Shown: positions 23,534 through 36,303 of the stretch, in pieces
Layout of the letters: each line of letters begins with the position of its first letter
Position numbering within the stretch: position 1 is the first letter of the stretch
Source: Spisula solida
Taxonomy: Eukaryota > Mollusca > Bivalvia > Venerida > Mactridae
Direction: 5' to 3'
Length of the DNA stretch: 64,000 bases
Assembly: GCA_947247005.1 (NCBI GenBank)
Contig: OX365960.1
Span: 20,398,533 to 20,462,532, forward strand
The notes under the pieces: generated by a model
What the model was told of the DNA's origin: nothing
The model's database searches: none
What the model saw: the letters and a program-made list of their open reading frames with translations, nothing else
Translations under genes and position numbers: made by a program

Positions 23534-24367
23534 TTGACTGTTTGATTTAGCTACAATAGTAAATTCAATATTGACAAATATGGTTTTGAACATCATTAGA
23601 TTGTCCTAATAAGCTATTTTGAGAACGACCGCGTACTGATTTTGGGACCTCATTTTACTATATACTAAAATTCTAAACTTTAAATTTCCTTTAAATTTAA
23701 GTCCACATCAATACTACAAACACAATTCCCTCATTATAACAAAGAGTTACGAATCAACGTCATTGGCCTATTTCATCAGAATTGTCCTGTCATAGATATT
23801 TTATCTAAAAATATACACTGTAGTAATCCTGATACCCGCTTCACAATCCGTTGCAGAATTGTACTGCTATGAGCAATGGGTATAGCACTGACAACTGGCG
23901 TAACACCCAGACGGAACTCAGGTGTTGGGTATCCGACTGAGCGTTATGCCAGTGTTCAATTCCGCCATAGCCATATGGAAACAGTACACTTCTTTAACGG
24001 AACTGATAAGCGGTGTTACTACCATGGAGTTGTCTGGTTCTGTTTCTGACGAGGTGACAGAAATACGGTATATTTACGACGGAAACAACTTACCCAATAT
24101 CAATGTTTGTCCTAACTAGTCGGTATCTTTTAGGCGGAAATTTATTTTCTATCTCTAAGCTTATCCTCAACTCAAAATCGTACAAGTTGGGTCATAATTG
24201 TATGATAGTTTATGTACCTATTGGCGTATGTTTCATAAGTGAGATATTGAAACGTTTAGATACCATCATAAACAACAAACATCTACGTGTAAGCAATGTA
24301 TTCTCTAAAACTGTTCCAAAATGGTATATATAATATAAGCAGATATTGGAACATTATACTATGTAGT

Positions 24368-24604
24368 TATACCCCCGCACAACTAGTTGTAAGGGGGTAT
24401 ACTGGAATCAGCTTGTCTGTCAGTCAGTCTATCTGTCTGTCCGTAGACGCATTCTTGTGGACGCAACCCCTCCTACAGTTTTGGCAGGATTTCGCTCAAT
24501 ATTTTAAGAAATGCAAACCCTCAACATATAGATGTGCATGAAGAAAGGAATATGCGCTGCGATGTATTTTGGCAGAATTATGGCCCTTTGCCGGCGGGGG
24601 TATA
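24368..24604. mobile_element. 233-bp MITE-like element, TA target duplication
   Basis: The ends are TACCCCC at 24370 and GGGGGTA ending at 24602, each next to TA (24368-24369 and 24603-24604). The left end folds by itself: TACCCCC, GCAC, the perfect palindrome ACAACTAGTTGT, then AAGGGGGTA. A TGTC/AGTC-rich simple stretch lies at 24408-24443. I associate this left-end hairpin with a repeat common in bivalve genomes. The ORF at 24296-24541 runs through it and is spurious. Confidence 0.75.
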
Positions 24605-24884
24605 TAAGTCTGCCGAATAGCGACAGCTCAAGTTTGACCAGTAATTATGAGCTTACCACGTACAACCATCATTAACGCTTCATCTTCTTTGAGCCCGCAA
24701 ACATTCAACCAAAGATACCTTATTTAGATTTAGATTGCGTTTATCTAATAAAACATTATCTACAGCTTGGTCGTTGTAGGTTTTCTTCACATTAACTTAG
24801 AACGAAGTTTCCGTCTCAATCATCTGTGAATCTTAGAGACGGTACCTAATTTATACGATGTACAATGAAATTGGATCATAAACC

Positions 24885-25060
24885 TCAAAGTCTGCAGTGT
24901 GTCATTTATTGCGGGATGAGTTGATTGGCGTGCTTGAAATATCTATTGTTTGGGATATCAATGGTTTGTTCTATGTTTGCCTCTTGCTAAACGCTGCCGT
25001 CGTTTATATGTGGCTTTGGGTTGTTTGTGCGATATAATATTTATATGTACGAAAACAAGT
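24885..25060 (+). repeat. 230-bp dispersed repeat, truncated copy in B3
   Basis: It begins at CTCAAAGTC and lacks the TTTATAATTACCTCC left edge that the other three copies have. The rest aligns to the CCGTCGTTTATATGTGGC region and the TGTGCGATATAAT tail. Confidence 0.75.
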
Positions 25061-27201
25061 ATACTATATATACATGTATATACTTTCATGTTGTAAAGTC
25101 AATATAAATAATATAATGTAATTATATGCAATCGTAGAGACCAAGCCTTTGTTTATAGAACATCTAAAGGTATATAATAAGTATGCCCATCCGGACAAAT
25201 TACAACAAAAATATGTCATTCGTCATTTGCAATCACTTTTGATAAACATGCGTAATAAGAACCATTCTTAATATAAAAAATATATGTCTGTGTTGCATTA
25301 GTACGTGACTTAATAAGTAAATAAAAGTACAAAGTAATATTAAGTCGGACATGGAATGCCGCACTCAACTTACATGTACCGAGCCGGTCACAGAAAACAT
25401 ATTTACGACACAATGCCTAACACACAACTGAACGATGAAAATTATCAATCCAAGTCTCAGCTGTCAAAAAGCTGAATGAACTAGTTTCAACAGTCAAAAC
25501 GTCGAATGCCCAAGTTGAATGATTGTGTCGCTTATTAATACGACAGAGATTGTTTCAGCTGCAATTTAATCACGATGGGTCAAATCCCGGATGCTTTAGC
25601 CAATGCGATAACATTGCGGATAAAATATGTTTTTCAGATAAGCATAGCATATTCAAAACACAGTATAATCGTCATTCATGCTTTTTTATTAAATTCGACG
25701 GTCAGATATTATAATTTAAGAACATGCCAGTTAAAACCAAACTTGTAAAATTGTCAATAAACACCTGTCTTATACGCCCTTAATATTCATAAGATAATTA
25801 TTCAAAAGCATTATCAAGATTTTGCACAAAACCCAATCTCTATAATGACCGAGAAATTTCAATTTGTCTGGTTAATACTACGTTTAAATCAACTTCTAAC
25901 GATCCTCCGATATTTATTTGAAATAAAATAACAACAAGCAATTCTAAGCGGAACTATTGACAAACTTACCGGATGTAGACGTACAGAAGTAGCATTGTAT
26001 GTCCTTTAAGCAGAGACCTACCTTTTCCGTAATACAAACTTTTAGATCAATGCTAGGAATAATGTGTCGATAAGTTAGGGTTTTATTCGTACTAAGAAGT
26101 TTCTTTAAGGTAGTTGACCTTTGTACTTCTCAATTGGAACAAGCTTGTGAAAAAGGATGGTTTCATCATGTAGTATACTAGTATTGAATATGATGTCAGA
26201 CAATGTCATTGTTGGATGATTGGTCAAAACGGCATGAACATCAAGGGAATTTAGATATTAGTGGATTGACAATGTCGCAACTAAAGGCGTATCCAGTAAA
26301 CCAAAACTAAAGCATTTAAACATGTATTTAATTGTACATTGGATAATGAACAATATTATTTACATAATTCGTTCGTTCCTCATACATTGGAATAAAATTT
26401 CCTGATCACCATGGCGTCTGGGAACACAATACTGATCAGGCGGACCTACACATGGCATAATAACACCAATCAAACGAACACACAATGTCAGCTGTTTAAT
26501 GGAACGAACGTGTAGTTTGATAATACTTACCTGAAGGTAAAAATGATGTTCTAACCAATCAGTCAAAATAAATCACCAGCATTGCTATACGGGATACCCG
26601 AAGGAAATATGTAGAGACGTACTAGAGAAAAATACAGAACTAGGTTTCAATATATGAGCAACAACAACCACAGCATCATAGATCACAAATAGGATATTAT
26701 GGTACAATATATACCAACTTTACTAATGTTAGTACACGTTTTATTCTTACACTTCACTTTTAGATGCTACTAGTAACTGCTTTGCTAAAAGTGACAACTT
26801 CAAAGTTCATGCCGTTTGGAACGTCAATTATCTGATTACAAGTATGGACTCCACATTAAGTATAAAGGAAATCAGATAAATACGACACAAATCGCATTTA
26901 ATACAAAGTTATTTCGTACCATATTGACTTTGTGAATCATTTTTGAAGAAACTTTCGTTGAGTACATTTAAAACTGATCTCGGTGGAAGGAGGTTATAGC
27001 AAGACAAATTTGAGCATTAGCTTAAAAAGCGAGAAATGCGGGTGTATTTTTTAGTACTTTGCACGCGGTGAACGACCAGCATGATCATGCATGGCATTGT
27101 GTGAAAATTTACATCACTAACATACTGTATACTCTGTACACCTCAAGAGTTTGTGATACAAAATGTCTGTTTTATAAATAAGATTTTCCATGCATCTTAC
27201 T

Positions 27202-27593
27202 TAAGAAATAATGAATACGTAGCTATGTTTTGTTGCGTAATACAATATAGGCACGTGTTTGGAAGCGTAGTTATTAAATCACGAGTACGTAGCACGAGTG
27301 ATTTAATGTACGCATTCAAACGAGTGCCTATATTTTATAACACAACAAAGCACAGCTCCTATTTAATATTTCGATTCTAACATCGCCAATGCTTTACCAT
27401 TTATACCACAACAAGACAGGTTGGCGTCAAACTACTTTCTTTCCTAGGAACGTTACCGTCACCGTTACGTCATTTGTCATACTTTATGACGTCAAATGCG
27501 ACGTCATCAATCAGCTATATTTTATCGCGGTAATAAAATATGGTAAGATCAATATACGCAAAGAAGGCTTATCTTACGTGCTATGTTAGAATC
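27202..27593. mobile_element. ~390-bp foldback insertion in A2
   Basis: A1 reads CATCTTACTGTACACTAG without interruption (near 2040); A2 has about 392 bp between CATCTTACT and TACACTAG. A 91-bp foldback (27244-27334) has arms starting AATATAGGCAC and ending GTGCCTATATT, with ATTAAATCACGAGTACG mirrored by GCACGAGTGATTTAAT at the tip. The rest contains two TGACGTCA-like motifs. No target duplication is certain. Spurious ORFs at 27153 and 27389 cross it. Confidence 0.8.
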
Positions 27594-28532
27594 TACACTA
27601 GCAAATGTCCTCCTGTTTGTGACATGGTGTAGATACACTAAGTCATCGAATGAACATATGAACTGTATTCAACCATCTGCACGTCCCAATAATGCTGAGT
27701 CATGGTAACGCACACGTCATCATATCTCACTCCAACATGTTCGACCTTTCCAATAATGCTGATTCATTGTAACGCACACGTCATCATATCTCACTGGAAC
27801 ATGTTCGACTTGCCCAAATACGCGAGTGTTCCTTTGTTTATTTACTTTGAATAATCAACGTAGCAGATGGTTGTCAAATTTGAACACGAGTAAATACATG
27901 TCTACATGTATATTAGCGAACTTCATAAAAGTGTCAGAAGGTTTATTTGAACACTTTGTAGATAATGCAATCCAGCGTTGATGATTAATGACACACGTAG
28001 CCGACATTAAATATCCCACACGTTTGCCTGAGGCGGGTGTGCATGCCGGAGCCTCCAATATTAATGATATTTTTTCACTACATACTTAAATGAGACATGA
28101 TTAATTGACACTCATCAAAAATATGTTTTCAATCAAATATCAATGTTTGTTTTATATTCCATGTTCGATTCGTTGTTATTTTGTATGTCATTTTTCAGGA
28201 TTTTTCGAACATCAACGAGTACAAGTTTGAATTGGAAGTTCCAGTACTATGATCTGTGTATTTTACAACATATATGATACTAGAACTTTGTATTATTTGT
28301 GTAATAAATTGTGAAATCATGTAATGCTTTTAATTCTCATCTTTGGTAGTCCAAATGTACTCGTAATGTGGGCAATTATGTGTTGTATTGAAATATTTTG
28401 AATCATCCACGGGTTGCCATTTTGCACCTTTCGGCGTTTTTATTTAAAACTGTTTCAAAGATGCATCAATTAAACCATTTGCCTTATATTTATTATTGTT
28501 AAAAGTTTCTCTCAAATTATTCGACTACGGCG

Positions 28533-28730
28533 TTGACTATAAACCATCAGACTAACTATCTGTTCCCTGCTTGGTATAAACGTATTGCGGACAATCATTA
28601 TCATCTGCCCGGTTCTCATGATGGATATCACATTTTACAAATATTAATAATCATGGCATTATTATGTAGTGCGGGCGTAATTATATTATTTGTATGTCAT
28701 AAATTCCTACACATGCTAGTCTGGTGGTAA
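28533..28730 (+). CDS. Possible terminal exon with one TM segment (A2)
   Basis: I do not recognise a family. The frame is open for 65 codons to TAA. A possible acceptor AG ends at 28548, and the sequence after it encodes a polar stretch (W-Y-K-R-I-A-D, P-G-S-H-D-G-Y) followed by about 22 strongly hydrophobic residues rich in I, L, A and V, then a short tail with C-H-K and a terminal W-W. This is the layout of a juxtamembrane segment, one transmembrane helix and a very short cytoplasmic tail. The A1 paralogue keeps the upstream residues but has two nonsense changes in the helix. Arguments against: short, no upstream exon demonstrated, and AT-rich DNA readily yields hydrophobic frames. Coordinates cover the open frame; any real exon would start near 28549. 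Confidence 0.28.
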   Translation: MTINHQTNYLFPAWYKRIADNHYHLPGSHDGYHILQILIIMALLCSAGVIILFVCHKFLHMLVWW

Positions 28731-28884
28731 TTTCTGTCCATCATTTTTCTCTTGTAATAATAGACTCATAGCATAAACTGCGTTTGGCAGACTAAATGAG
28801 ATGCTAACTGGATTATGCTTCTTGTGAAATGATGATGTAAATGACGGTAACAAATTACATGTATTTTATAGTGTCATTTTATTA

Positions 28885-29470
28885 ACGAGGCCAAAAATAA
28901 TCGTTGCTGAAACGTTCTCCTGATACCTTATTGTCGTCGACCGATCATGTAGACAAATTCGGCACTAATTTTGTATTGTGAATACTGTTTTCATGTTTTC
29001 TTCTGATGTCTAATTGTCGTCGATCAACCATATAGAAACTCATTAATGACTTTGTATTGCCAATAATGTTTTCACTTGTAAGAATTACTTTCCTATCTTC
29101 CTTCCGATACCTTTTTCTCGACGACCGAACACCTAGAAAAAACAACACTCATTTTTTAATGTGAATAACGTTTTTATTTGTAAGATATGTGTTCATGTTT
29201 TTTCTTCTGATGCCAGATTGACGCCAATCGAAATCATATACAAACAATTTCAGCATGATTTTGTATTCTGAATAATGCCTCTATTTGAAAGAAACATTTA
29301 TATGGTTTTCTTCAGGCGTCGACCGATTGTGCATAAAATCGAAGCACTGTTTTTGTCTTATGAATGATGTTTTTATTTTCATTTTTTCTCTCCTGATGTC
29401 TTATTATTATTGTCAACGTAGAAAAAATCAGTACTGGGTTTGTATTGTGAATAGTGTCTTTATTTTTAAG
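28885..29470 (+). repeat. Degenerate ~95-bp tandem array (A2)
   Basis: This is the A2 counterpart of the array at 3680-4250, with the same order of units and the same GTCGTCGA blocks. A few short indels distinguish it from A1, including an extra CCAATCGAA-type insertion near 29225. The array therefore existed before the A duplication. Confidence 0.8.
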
Positions 29471-29796
29471 CTAAACCCAAACCGTGCTGTGTAACGGATT
29501 AACCTCGTTCTTTAACTGCTTAACTAATGAAGACAGGGGCATTCATGAGCGGATATTCTAATACTGATTAATCGTTTCTTTGTTGACACAGATTTCATTA
29601 AAAAGGTAAAACTTGAACATGTCAATCTAATTAATGTTGGTTAAGGATGAATGCCAAAGTTGTTTGTGCGCATATTTTTTTGCGCAATTTCTGAAAACGT
29701 TATTTAGTCTGTTTGATTAGGTTAACTCAATTGACAGAATAAAAAAACTTTGATATTCCTCCTTAACAGCAAAATATCACTCAGAATTCTAATAAT

Positions 29797-29910
29797 ATGG
29801 AACCAGACGGTGCATTAGATAATTGCATGCTTGCTGTAGTGCATTGTTTCGTGCAAAGGGTGGAATTGTGGTTTCTAGCATTGGCTATAACAGACAGAAT
29901 TAAGCAATAA
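29797..29910 (+). CDS. Conserved 37-codon small ORF (A2)
   Basis: This is the paralogue of the ORF at 4586-4699, with identical length and no frameshift. It lies in a similar setting about 300 bp after the end of the ~95-bp array. No ribosome-context or promoter argument can be made from sequence alone. Transcript evidence would be needed to call it a gene. Confidence 0.2.
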   Translation: MEPDGALDNCMLAVVHCFVQRVELWFLALAITDRIKQ

Positions 29911-32900
29911 TTCAGAAAATAATAACAATTAACTGTCCTAAATTATTGACAACTAGCAACAAGCCAAAATATTTTACACGGTCTATGCAAGGGGCTAAGA
30001 TTACGTTTATGTAACTATTTTCAGTTATTTTGAACGTTTCTAAATTATTGTCAGTGCATAAAGTAAAGCTTTACATACTGGTCCAAGCTATGTTGAATTT
30101 TAAAGAAGAAATCTTCCACTACCGAAGTAATCCTTGGTCATATTTTAACAGGTAAGTAAACCGAAAGTAGAAAACGCCATAAATTTGGTCAATGTAGTAT
30201 ACAGTGTAGTATTAATAATATTTCACACTGACAAAGCTAGCAAAACAAACTGCATGTTATGCTTTACGAGTAAGATGGAACGAAAAAGCGTTAAAAAGAG
30301 TAATTCAGGTCATGTGATTCGTTAGGCTGCGCTTTATGGTTAACCATTTTATTTTTGTTGATAGAATTACATAGATATCAGGCATTTACTATCAAGGTGC
30401 AGCCGCAATATTCGCTCTTTATTACATAAATATTGCAAATCAACAAAAAGATAAAAACATGCATGTACCGGACAGAGAATGCAGCACTCAGTACGAATGG
30501 CGCATAAAGGAACTCACAAGAAAGAAACACACCAACTGTATTGTTCAAAGCAGGATATTCTCAATGGTGTTAGTTTTTTTACAAATCTTGAAAAATGATT
30601 TAATTCCAGCCAATGTTATTACAAAAATCAATAAAGTACTACTTAACCCAAGAATCAATTGAATTATTGGCATTGTTTCATTGAAGGTTAACCTGATATC
30701 GGTGAGGAAATGGCGTATAATTAACCTTGAAACGTTAAAATAGCAATAAAACAACAATATCTATTCGTCTATTTCTGTTTATTGGCTTAGTATGTTTGCG
30801 ACAATGGATGATCTATATTAATATGTAATTTACATGTAATTAGATACGACAGTTAATGTTTTGCTGGCGACATTTGTCTAAATAAAGCATGTAAAAGCGC
30901 ACAGCAATTGTCAGGTAAACGCTATACTCCCACAAGAAACGAATTTATTAAATATGACGGTCCACTCAATTCTCGTCGGTTTATTTTACCAGTAACCTGT
31001 AAATTGGCTGATGGTTGTGTGGGATTATATTGAATTAACTGATGAAATGTGAGTAGAGAGGACGTCATAGGTGTAATGCTTGATCCATGCCAAGCATGTG
31101 TGTTAGCGTTCACGACCATTACGAAGGTTCAGTCTGACGGATAGTTCAATTATCATTTTAATCGATCTTATTTTAACAACTGTAGAAAAAAGAAGAAAAA
31201 ACTACATAAGATACCCGATCATACTAAATTTTTAACAACTAGGTAAAGAAAAGGACATATTGCCGAACATAACATTAGGTACCCAAGCATACTGACATTT
31301 TCAAATTTAATGAACAGTGATATAATATAGAATATGTATTGATTGACCGTTCGATATTTTGCTAAACTACACTAACAACAGTTACTGGGTATACTTTGAT
31401 ATCATGTACGTAGTACTTTGTGATTAACGCTTTATTGTTATGCTATCGTTGCCATTGTTAAAATGTTTCATTTGTGTCTTTTTTACTGTTGAAATGTTGA
31501 CCTTACTGATCACTGAACATATGTACTGACAACAAAAGGAACAAATAAAAGATCATTTGACCACCAAACATCTTATCCGATATCGCCAGCAGGAATAATG
31601 GCATCAGCTACTGACTAGTGTACATCAAGCCTACAGGAGCAATGGTTGGATTAACAGACGTTCGGACATCCGAACATTGGCTGGACAAACTGCTCCCAGT
31701 ACATCTTAACCGATAACCTAGTATAGGAACTATGGCTGAACGAACGGAAGGCCGGACATCTGAATAATGTTTTGACCAACATCTCGCCGTACATCCAGTG
31801 TAAGTAAGTAAGTAAAGACTTTATTTAACGAGGCTACACATTTGGTTTCCCAATCGTCAGAAATTATTCTGATATGACTCGTGCAATAATACGTCATGTT
31901 TTCTATAATTTAGACATCTCATTATTGTGTCTGCTAGTTGGTGATCGCTGCATTTAATTGATGTCCTTGTCAAATTGATCAATTCATCAATTTAATTAAA
32001 GTGATATATGCCGTTGTTATTTCATATTATTTTATCATTACACGAATGAATAGTGAATAATAAAGCTCCGACACGGTATAACGTTGTAATTGACCTAGTG
32101 TTGTAAACATACATACAATTTACAGTGGTGTAAGGTGATGTCACATCGCCAAGATCCATTTACGTGCCGGTGCACATTACAACATATATTGAAGGTACTA
32201 TAGACGCGTACAAGTACAAGAAGTAAGCAGCTTAGTATTTTAGTAAAGCAGTTCTTAAATTATGTTTGTCATTATTTGCTTGTAGTTTGTGATTTTTTTT
32301 TTTTGTGTTTGTTCCTATTTGTCTCAATATATGATTAATTTCGTCATATTATTGTGCTGGTGTGTATCGATATCATACTAACATATATATATATATTTGT
32401 TATTTCAAATTTCAGTTTGTAAAATTAGTAAAATAACACCTAACGAAGAATACGTGTCAAATTAATTATTGTTAAGATGTGGACACTATTATATATTACA
32501 CACTATTTCAATATCAGGAAAGGAAACAGAACTAACATTAAATACATCCTTACATGTATTAGGAGATTTTCACCGGGCGTTAATTAGGCCGGTGAAAATC
32601 ACCGAGACGTCTGAAATTGGCCTTTTTCCTTAATCAGTAGCAAGTAAATGTCGTACGCACCGTACCGATTGTCTTCCCGGCAATCGTAACTACTCGGGTC
32701 TTTCCGTCATCTGCCGAAGTTTCGCATCACTTATGCCGTAAAATCGTTGAGTTCCAGTTTCATCGCCGCGAAGAAGTGACGCATGAGCGTTTTTACGATT
32801 GGTACGAGGAATTTAAAAAAACTATCATAATCACAAATTAGTTAAATACCGACAATTACTAACTTATTTTTTTTTTGAATAATTTTAGTATTTCTTAAAT

Positions 32901-33639
32901 TGTGTAAATCTACAAATACGCTTAACAAAATCACTAAATACCGTCGCAATGGCGATTCCATTGTCACACCGGAAGTCGTTTTTTCGCGTGATTTCAAGCG
33001 TTTGCCAGTTTGATTTGTTGATGGGTAAAACAACTTTAAAAATAGCCGGTAATCATTGATTACACATCAAAGTACTTGTTTTAACAAGGAAAGTCGTCTT
33101 TATTACATACAATTTAAATAGTTCTACAACGGAATCCACCTCCGATGACGAGTTTATCCTTGAAATTGTAAGTAAACTAACGTACCCGCATCATTTCGTA
33201 ACAATTGTCAAAAATCTTGAACAATGTTATGTCTCTATAGTGCTTTTGATAGCAATGTTTATGACAGTATTGCAGTATTGCGGGTGTGATTTAATAATTA
33301 ATTGGGAAGAAACTTGTGTTGGCGGCCCGCTTGACAAGCTTGCTGTCTCGTGCCGGTCGTGGCAGCCTTTTAATTTTTAACCTGAGCCGCAACCGTGTAT
33401 ACTGTACCCGTCAAATTAGTTTGACATGTGGCCGCCAAGATGAGTCAGCAAAGCATTGTCCCTGTAAGCAAAAGGTCCCGTGTCGGTTGCATCTCGCCCT
33501 GTTTGCTCCAACGTTAGATCTCCCGATGAAACTTAAAACACAGCCCCTTTTCAATAATGACCTCGATTTCAACCGTCTTTCCCTTATCAACCAATCACAA
33601 TATTCTGGCACACCCGCGCTATTGATTTGGTACCAATGT

Positions 33640-34010
33640 TTGGATTTCAATCAAATTTTGCATGAATATTCAGTACCAAGTCTTGTTGTGCATATACTCA
33701 GCCAAATCGATCGGATCAATTTTAAGGGAGTTACGTCCCTTTGTTTTTTACACTTATAACTTTTGTCTGCGCTATTTCTATGTTACCAATGGTCGGATTG
33801 CAACGAAACTTTGGATGACAGATCAGTACCAAGTCTAGTTGTGCATATCCTCGACACATGTTGGTAGGATTAATTTTAAGGGAGTTATGGACCTTTGTTT
33901 TTTTACACTTATTAATTTTGTCTACACTTTTACGTTGTTAAAATGTGTTGGATTTCAATGAGGGTTTGCATGAATGATCAGTACTAAGTCCAGTTGTTTG
34001 TCCGAGCACA
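33640..34010 (+). repeat. ~154-bp tandem core repeat, BIV160-like
   Basis: CAGTACCAAGTCT(T/A)GTTGTG starts at 33671 and 33824 and recurs as CAGTACTAAGTCCAGTTGTT at 33979, giving periods of 153 and 155 bp. The units share GGAT(T)TCAA near the start, ATTTTAAGGGAGTTA and a CCTTTGTTTTTTTACACTTA block. Unit length and the AGGGAGTTA motif resemble the ancient bivalve BIV160 satellite family; this match is from memory and not computed. Confidence 0.8.
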
Positions 34011-34025
34011 TTTAAGTGACTGTGT

Positions 34026-34089
34026 AAATTTTTAATGACTGAAAAGGACTTGCTTCGCTCGCTTCGCTCTTTTCAATCATTAAAAATTT
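34026..34089. repeat. Hairpin with CTTCGCTC direct repeats in its loop
   Basis: The arms are AAATTTTTAATGA-C-TGAAAAG and its near-perfect complement CTTTTCAATCATTAAAAATTT. The loop contains GCTTCGCTC twice. It lies in the right part of the Helitron-like insertion, 90 bp from its end. Confidence 0.85.
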
Positions 34090-35047
34090 ATTTAATATGT
34101 TCCAACTATGTATGTACATACTTTATGTCCATACATTAATTACTATATAAACATCTCCGTAAAGGCGACGCCTTAGTTCATATTAACACTTTCGCATACA
34201 GGGTGAATGATTTGCGAATGTGGTGATTAAAGATAACTTATATGTTACAAATTCCGAATTAGGAAGATTCCCATCGCTTATAACAGGTTTCCTGGCATGA
34301 AGATCTTGTTACACATATTCTAAAAGTTCCAGACAGGTCAAAGTTTTCTCTCGTATTCCTGCAGTAATAAATTGATTTATATTTTAGCAGTATGATCGGA
34401 GATTCTAAGCATGATAGGATTTTTGACTCTGGACACGTTTGGCATATTTTCCTACTGAATGTGTCTTAATACCACCAAGTTCGTATTTAATAATGTTAAT
34501 GATTTTGTGTTCGTATGTACTAGATTCCCTAGCTAGATTATATTTGGTTTCCCCAACTTGGAACAGATATGATCAATTCCCACCGACATGACATAAAATC
34601 ATTTTCACTAGTACCCACTGACAGCAAAGTTCCTTCAGTAATTGTAAGACAATCACATGTGTAGTTTGACAAATACGAATACAACGTGAATAGAAACAGA
34701 ATAATTTATAGTACCATAGTTTCCCTGGAAGCAAAGCTTAACATCCTTTTCATCACATCAGCCTTCGTAATTTGATAAGTATTTAAGTCTGTCAGACAAA
34801 TTAACCAAAACTTTAAGCAGTCTTTCTGACAATAAAACATGAAATAAAGCTGTATTGTTCATTGTACAATGAAATGATCTATTACGGAAAATGTGTTAAA
34901 TATATATATGTTAAAAGGAACGAAACAGGTATTTCTGAACAGTTTATTCCGGTTTGTCAAGTGATACTTCCGTTTAGAAATGTTTTGCGTTAATTTATTT
35001 CAAATAAATGACAAAGGATCGGTCGTAGTCGATTGCAAGGTAGTAAA

Positions 35048-36303
35048 TACAGGGTTTCCGAAAAGAAAGTATACAGTTTCAGTGTATGTTTGTCTGCCGC
35101 CTTCTGACGTTTCCCTTCTTACAGTTGTTCTTTGAAACTATCGATTACATTTGCAAATGTGTCTTAAATGTTCTTCTTTCCATAGGAGCATAGATGTGCC
35201 CGTTGGCTTAAGATTGTACATTAGCGAATCAGATAGCACAATAGAAAGAAATTACCTCAACCCGTTTTTCCGTTGTTAAACAAGCTCATTCCTAAACGCC
35301 GCAGGTGAGTTATTGTTTTAAATTATGCTTAGTTCATGCAAGGTGTACCAGTGCCACATATTGTACATAAGGGGTTGGGTGAAATACTTGAAAAAGTTGG
35401 TATCATAGTAATAGAAGTGTGGACATCTTTTTTTTAGATGGAGTGATTGTTTATTATCCTCGTCAAAAGGTGTGCCGGAGTCGAGGGAATCCCAGTGCAC
35501 ACCTTACAAATTCTAAAATAGTACATATATAAATATATAAATGTGTATAAGTAAACAAGGTAATATATAATATATAGAAGAGCTTGCAATGCTAATCACG
35601 TAATATTTGGTATACAGAACCTCCAAAATATTAACAATTTTAATACATTAAAAATTGTAAACATATTATTATACATGTATAATGCCTGAATATAGATGGT
35701 GCTTGTGTTGCTTATAAACAAAACAATGTCTTCAGTTTTATAGAAATAATGACAATGTGACGTTCTCAATCAAAAAGTATACTGGTTTGGGTTTGGCGGG
35801 GTATCAAAATTATTTCTAAGTATAGGTGTCTTATCAGAGGTGGTATTCAGTATTGATCTTATTTAATTTGAGAATAAGGATAGCCAATCATATTGTCTGT
35901 TACTGACCAAGAGTTAAATATTGTGCGATCTGATTGGTTGTCCTTATCCTTAAGTCGAGTAAGATCAATATTGAATACCACCCCTGGACATCCAACTAAA
36001 ATTTCGGTTATTTCATACCAAGTATCATTGAAATGGCTAACGGTGTGATTTTTAATAGCTATTTCTTTTAATATATTGTATTGGTACCTAATATAGTGTT
36101 TAGCGTACTGAATGGGTGGACATCTTGAGAACTCCAAAAATAAGATAATTTAAGTAAATTTACATTTTTAAAAAAAAAAGTTATAATCTTAAAACTGATC
36201 CCAGAAAAAACTTTTGTGTACACATGTGCAAAATTTGCGATAGCAGAATGAAAAGGTTAGATAAATAGACACTAAACTGTATACTTTTTTTGGACACCCC
36301 GTA
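35048..36303. mobile_element. 1252-bp mariner-like element with TA duplication
   Basis: The element spans 35050-36301. The left end CAGGGTTTCCGAAAAGAAAG and the reverse complement of the right end CGGGGTGTCCAAAAAAAGTA both continue into GTATACAGTTT and AGTGT, giving about 30-bp terminal repeats. TA flanks both sides, and A1 (near 9008) shows the uninterrupted site. Length and ends fit Tc1/mariner. No transposase was recognised: the minus-strand frame at 35859-36137 (92 codons) lacks known motifs and runs into a nested MITE. This is a degraded or internally replaced copy. Confidence 0.9.
35836..35986. mobile_element. ~150-bp MITE nested in the mariner-like element
   Basis: The ends CAGAGGTGGTATTCAGTATT and the reverse complement CAGGGGTGGTATTCAATATT continue as about 55-bp imperfect inverted repeats (GATCTTA..., then AATAAGGATAGCCAATCA versus GATAAGGACAACCAATCA). 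Nearly the whole element is hairpin. The target duplication is not evident. It accounts for the end of the 92-codon minus-strand ORF. Confidence 0.8.

Larger units (their letters stand above)
21830..25609 (+). repeat. Segmental duplication block B, copy B3
   Basis: This is the third direct copy of block B and the shortest, about 3.8 kb. A 233-bp MITE-like element was inserted at 24370-24602. The block runs straight into A2 at 25610. It contains the only copy of the 23360-23533 ORF that is open throughout. Confidence 0.92.
32553..34180. mobile_element. 1.6-kb Helitron-like non-autonomous element
   Basis: A1 has the empty site TACATCCTTATTAACAC (near 8007); A2 has 1.6 kb between CCTTA and TTAACAC, with no target duplication, compatible with insertion between A and T. 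Near the left edge lies a perfect hairpin (12-bp arms GATTTTCACCGG, 32565-32600). Near the right edge are a larger hairpin (34026-34089) and a short one, AAGGCGACGCCTT, ending 6-7 bp before the junction. Between them is a three-unit ~154-bp tandem core. This layout matches bivalve pearl/HINE-type Helitron-related elements. No Rep/helicase coding is present; the 147-codon frame at 33316-33759 overlaps the core and is rejected. Confidence 0.75.

Noticed and set aside
33316..33759. 147-codon plus-strand ORF, the second longest frame in the window
   Set aside because: Its first codon is not ATG, and its last third runs through the ~154-bp tandem core of the Helitron-like insertion. An opposite-strand frame (33411-33650) is open as well. 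No domain is visible.
35859..36137. 92-codon ORF as mariner transposase
   Set aside because: No helix-turn-helix or D-D-D/E motif, and its 3' part is encoded by the nested MITE.
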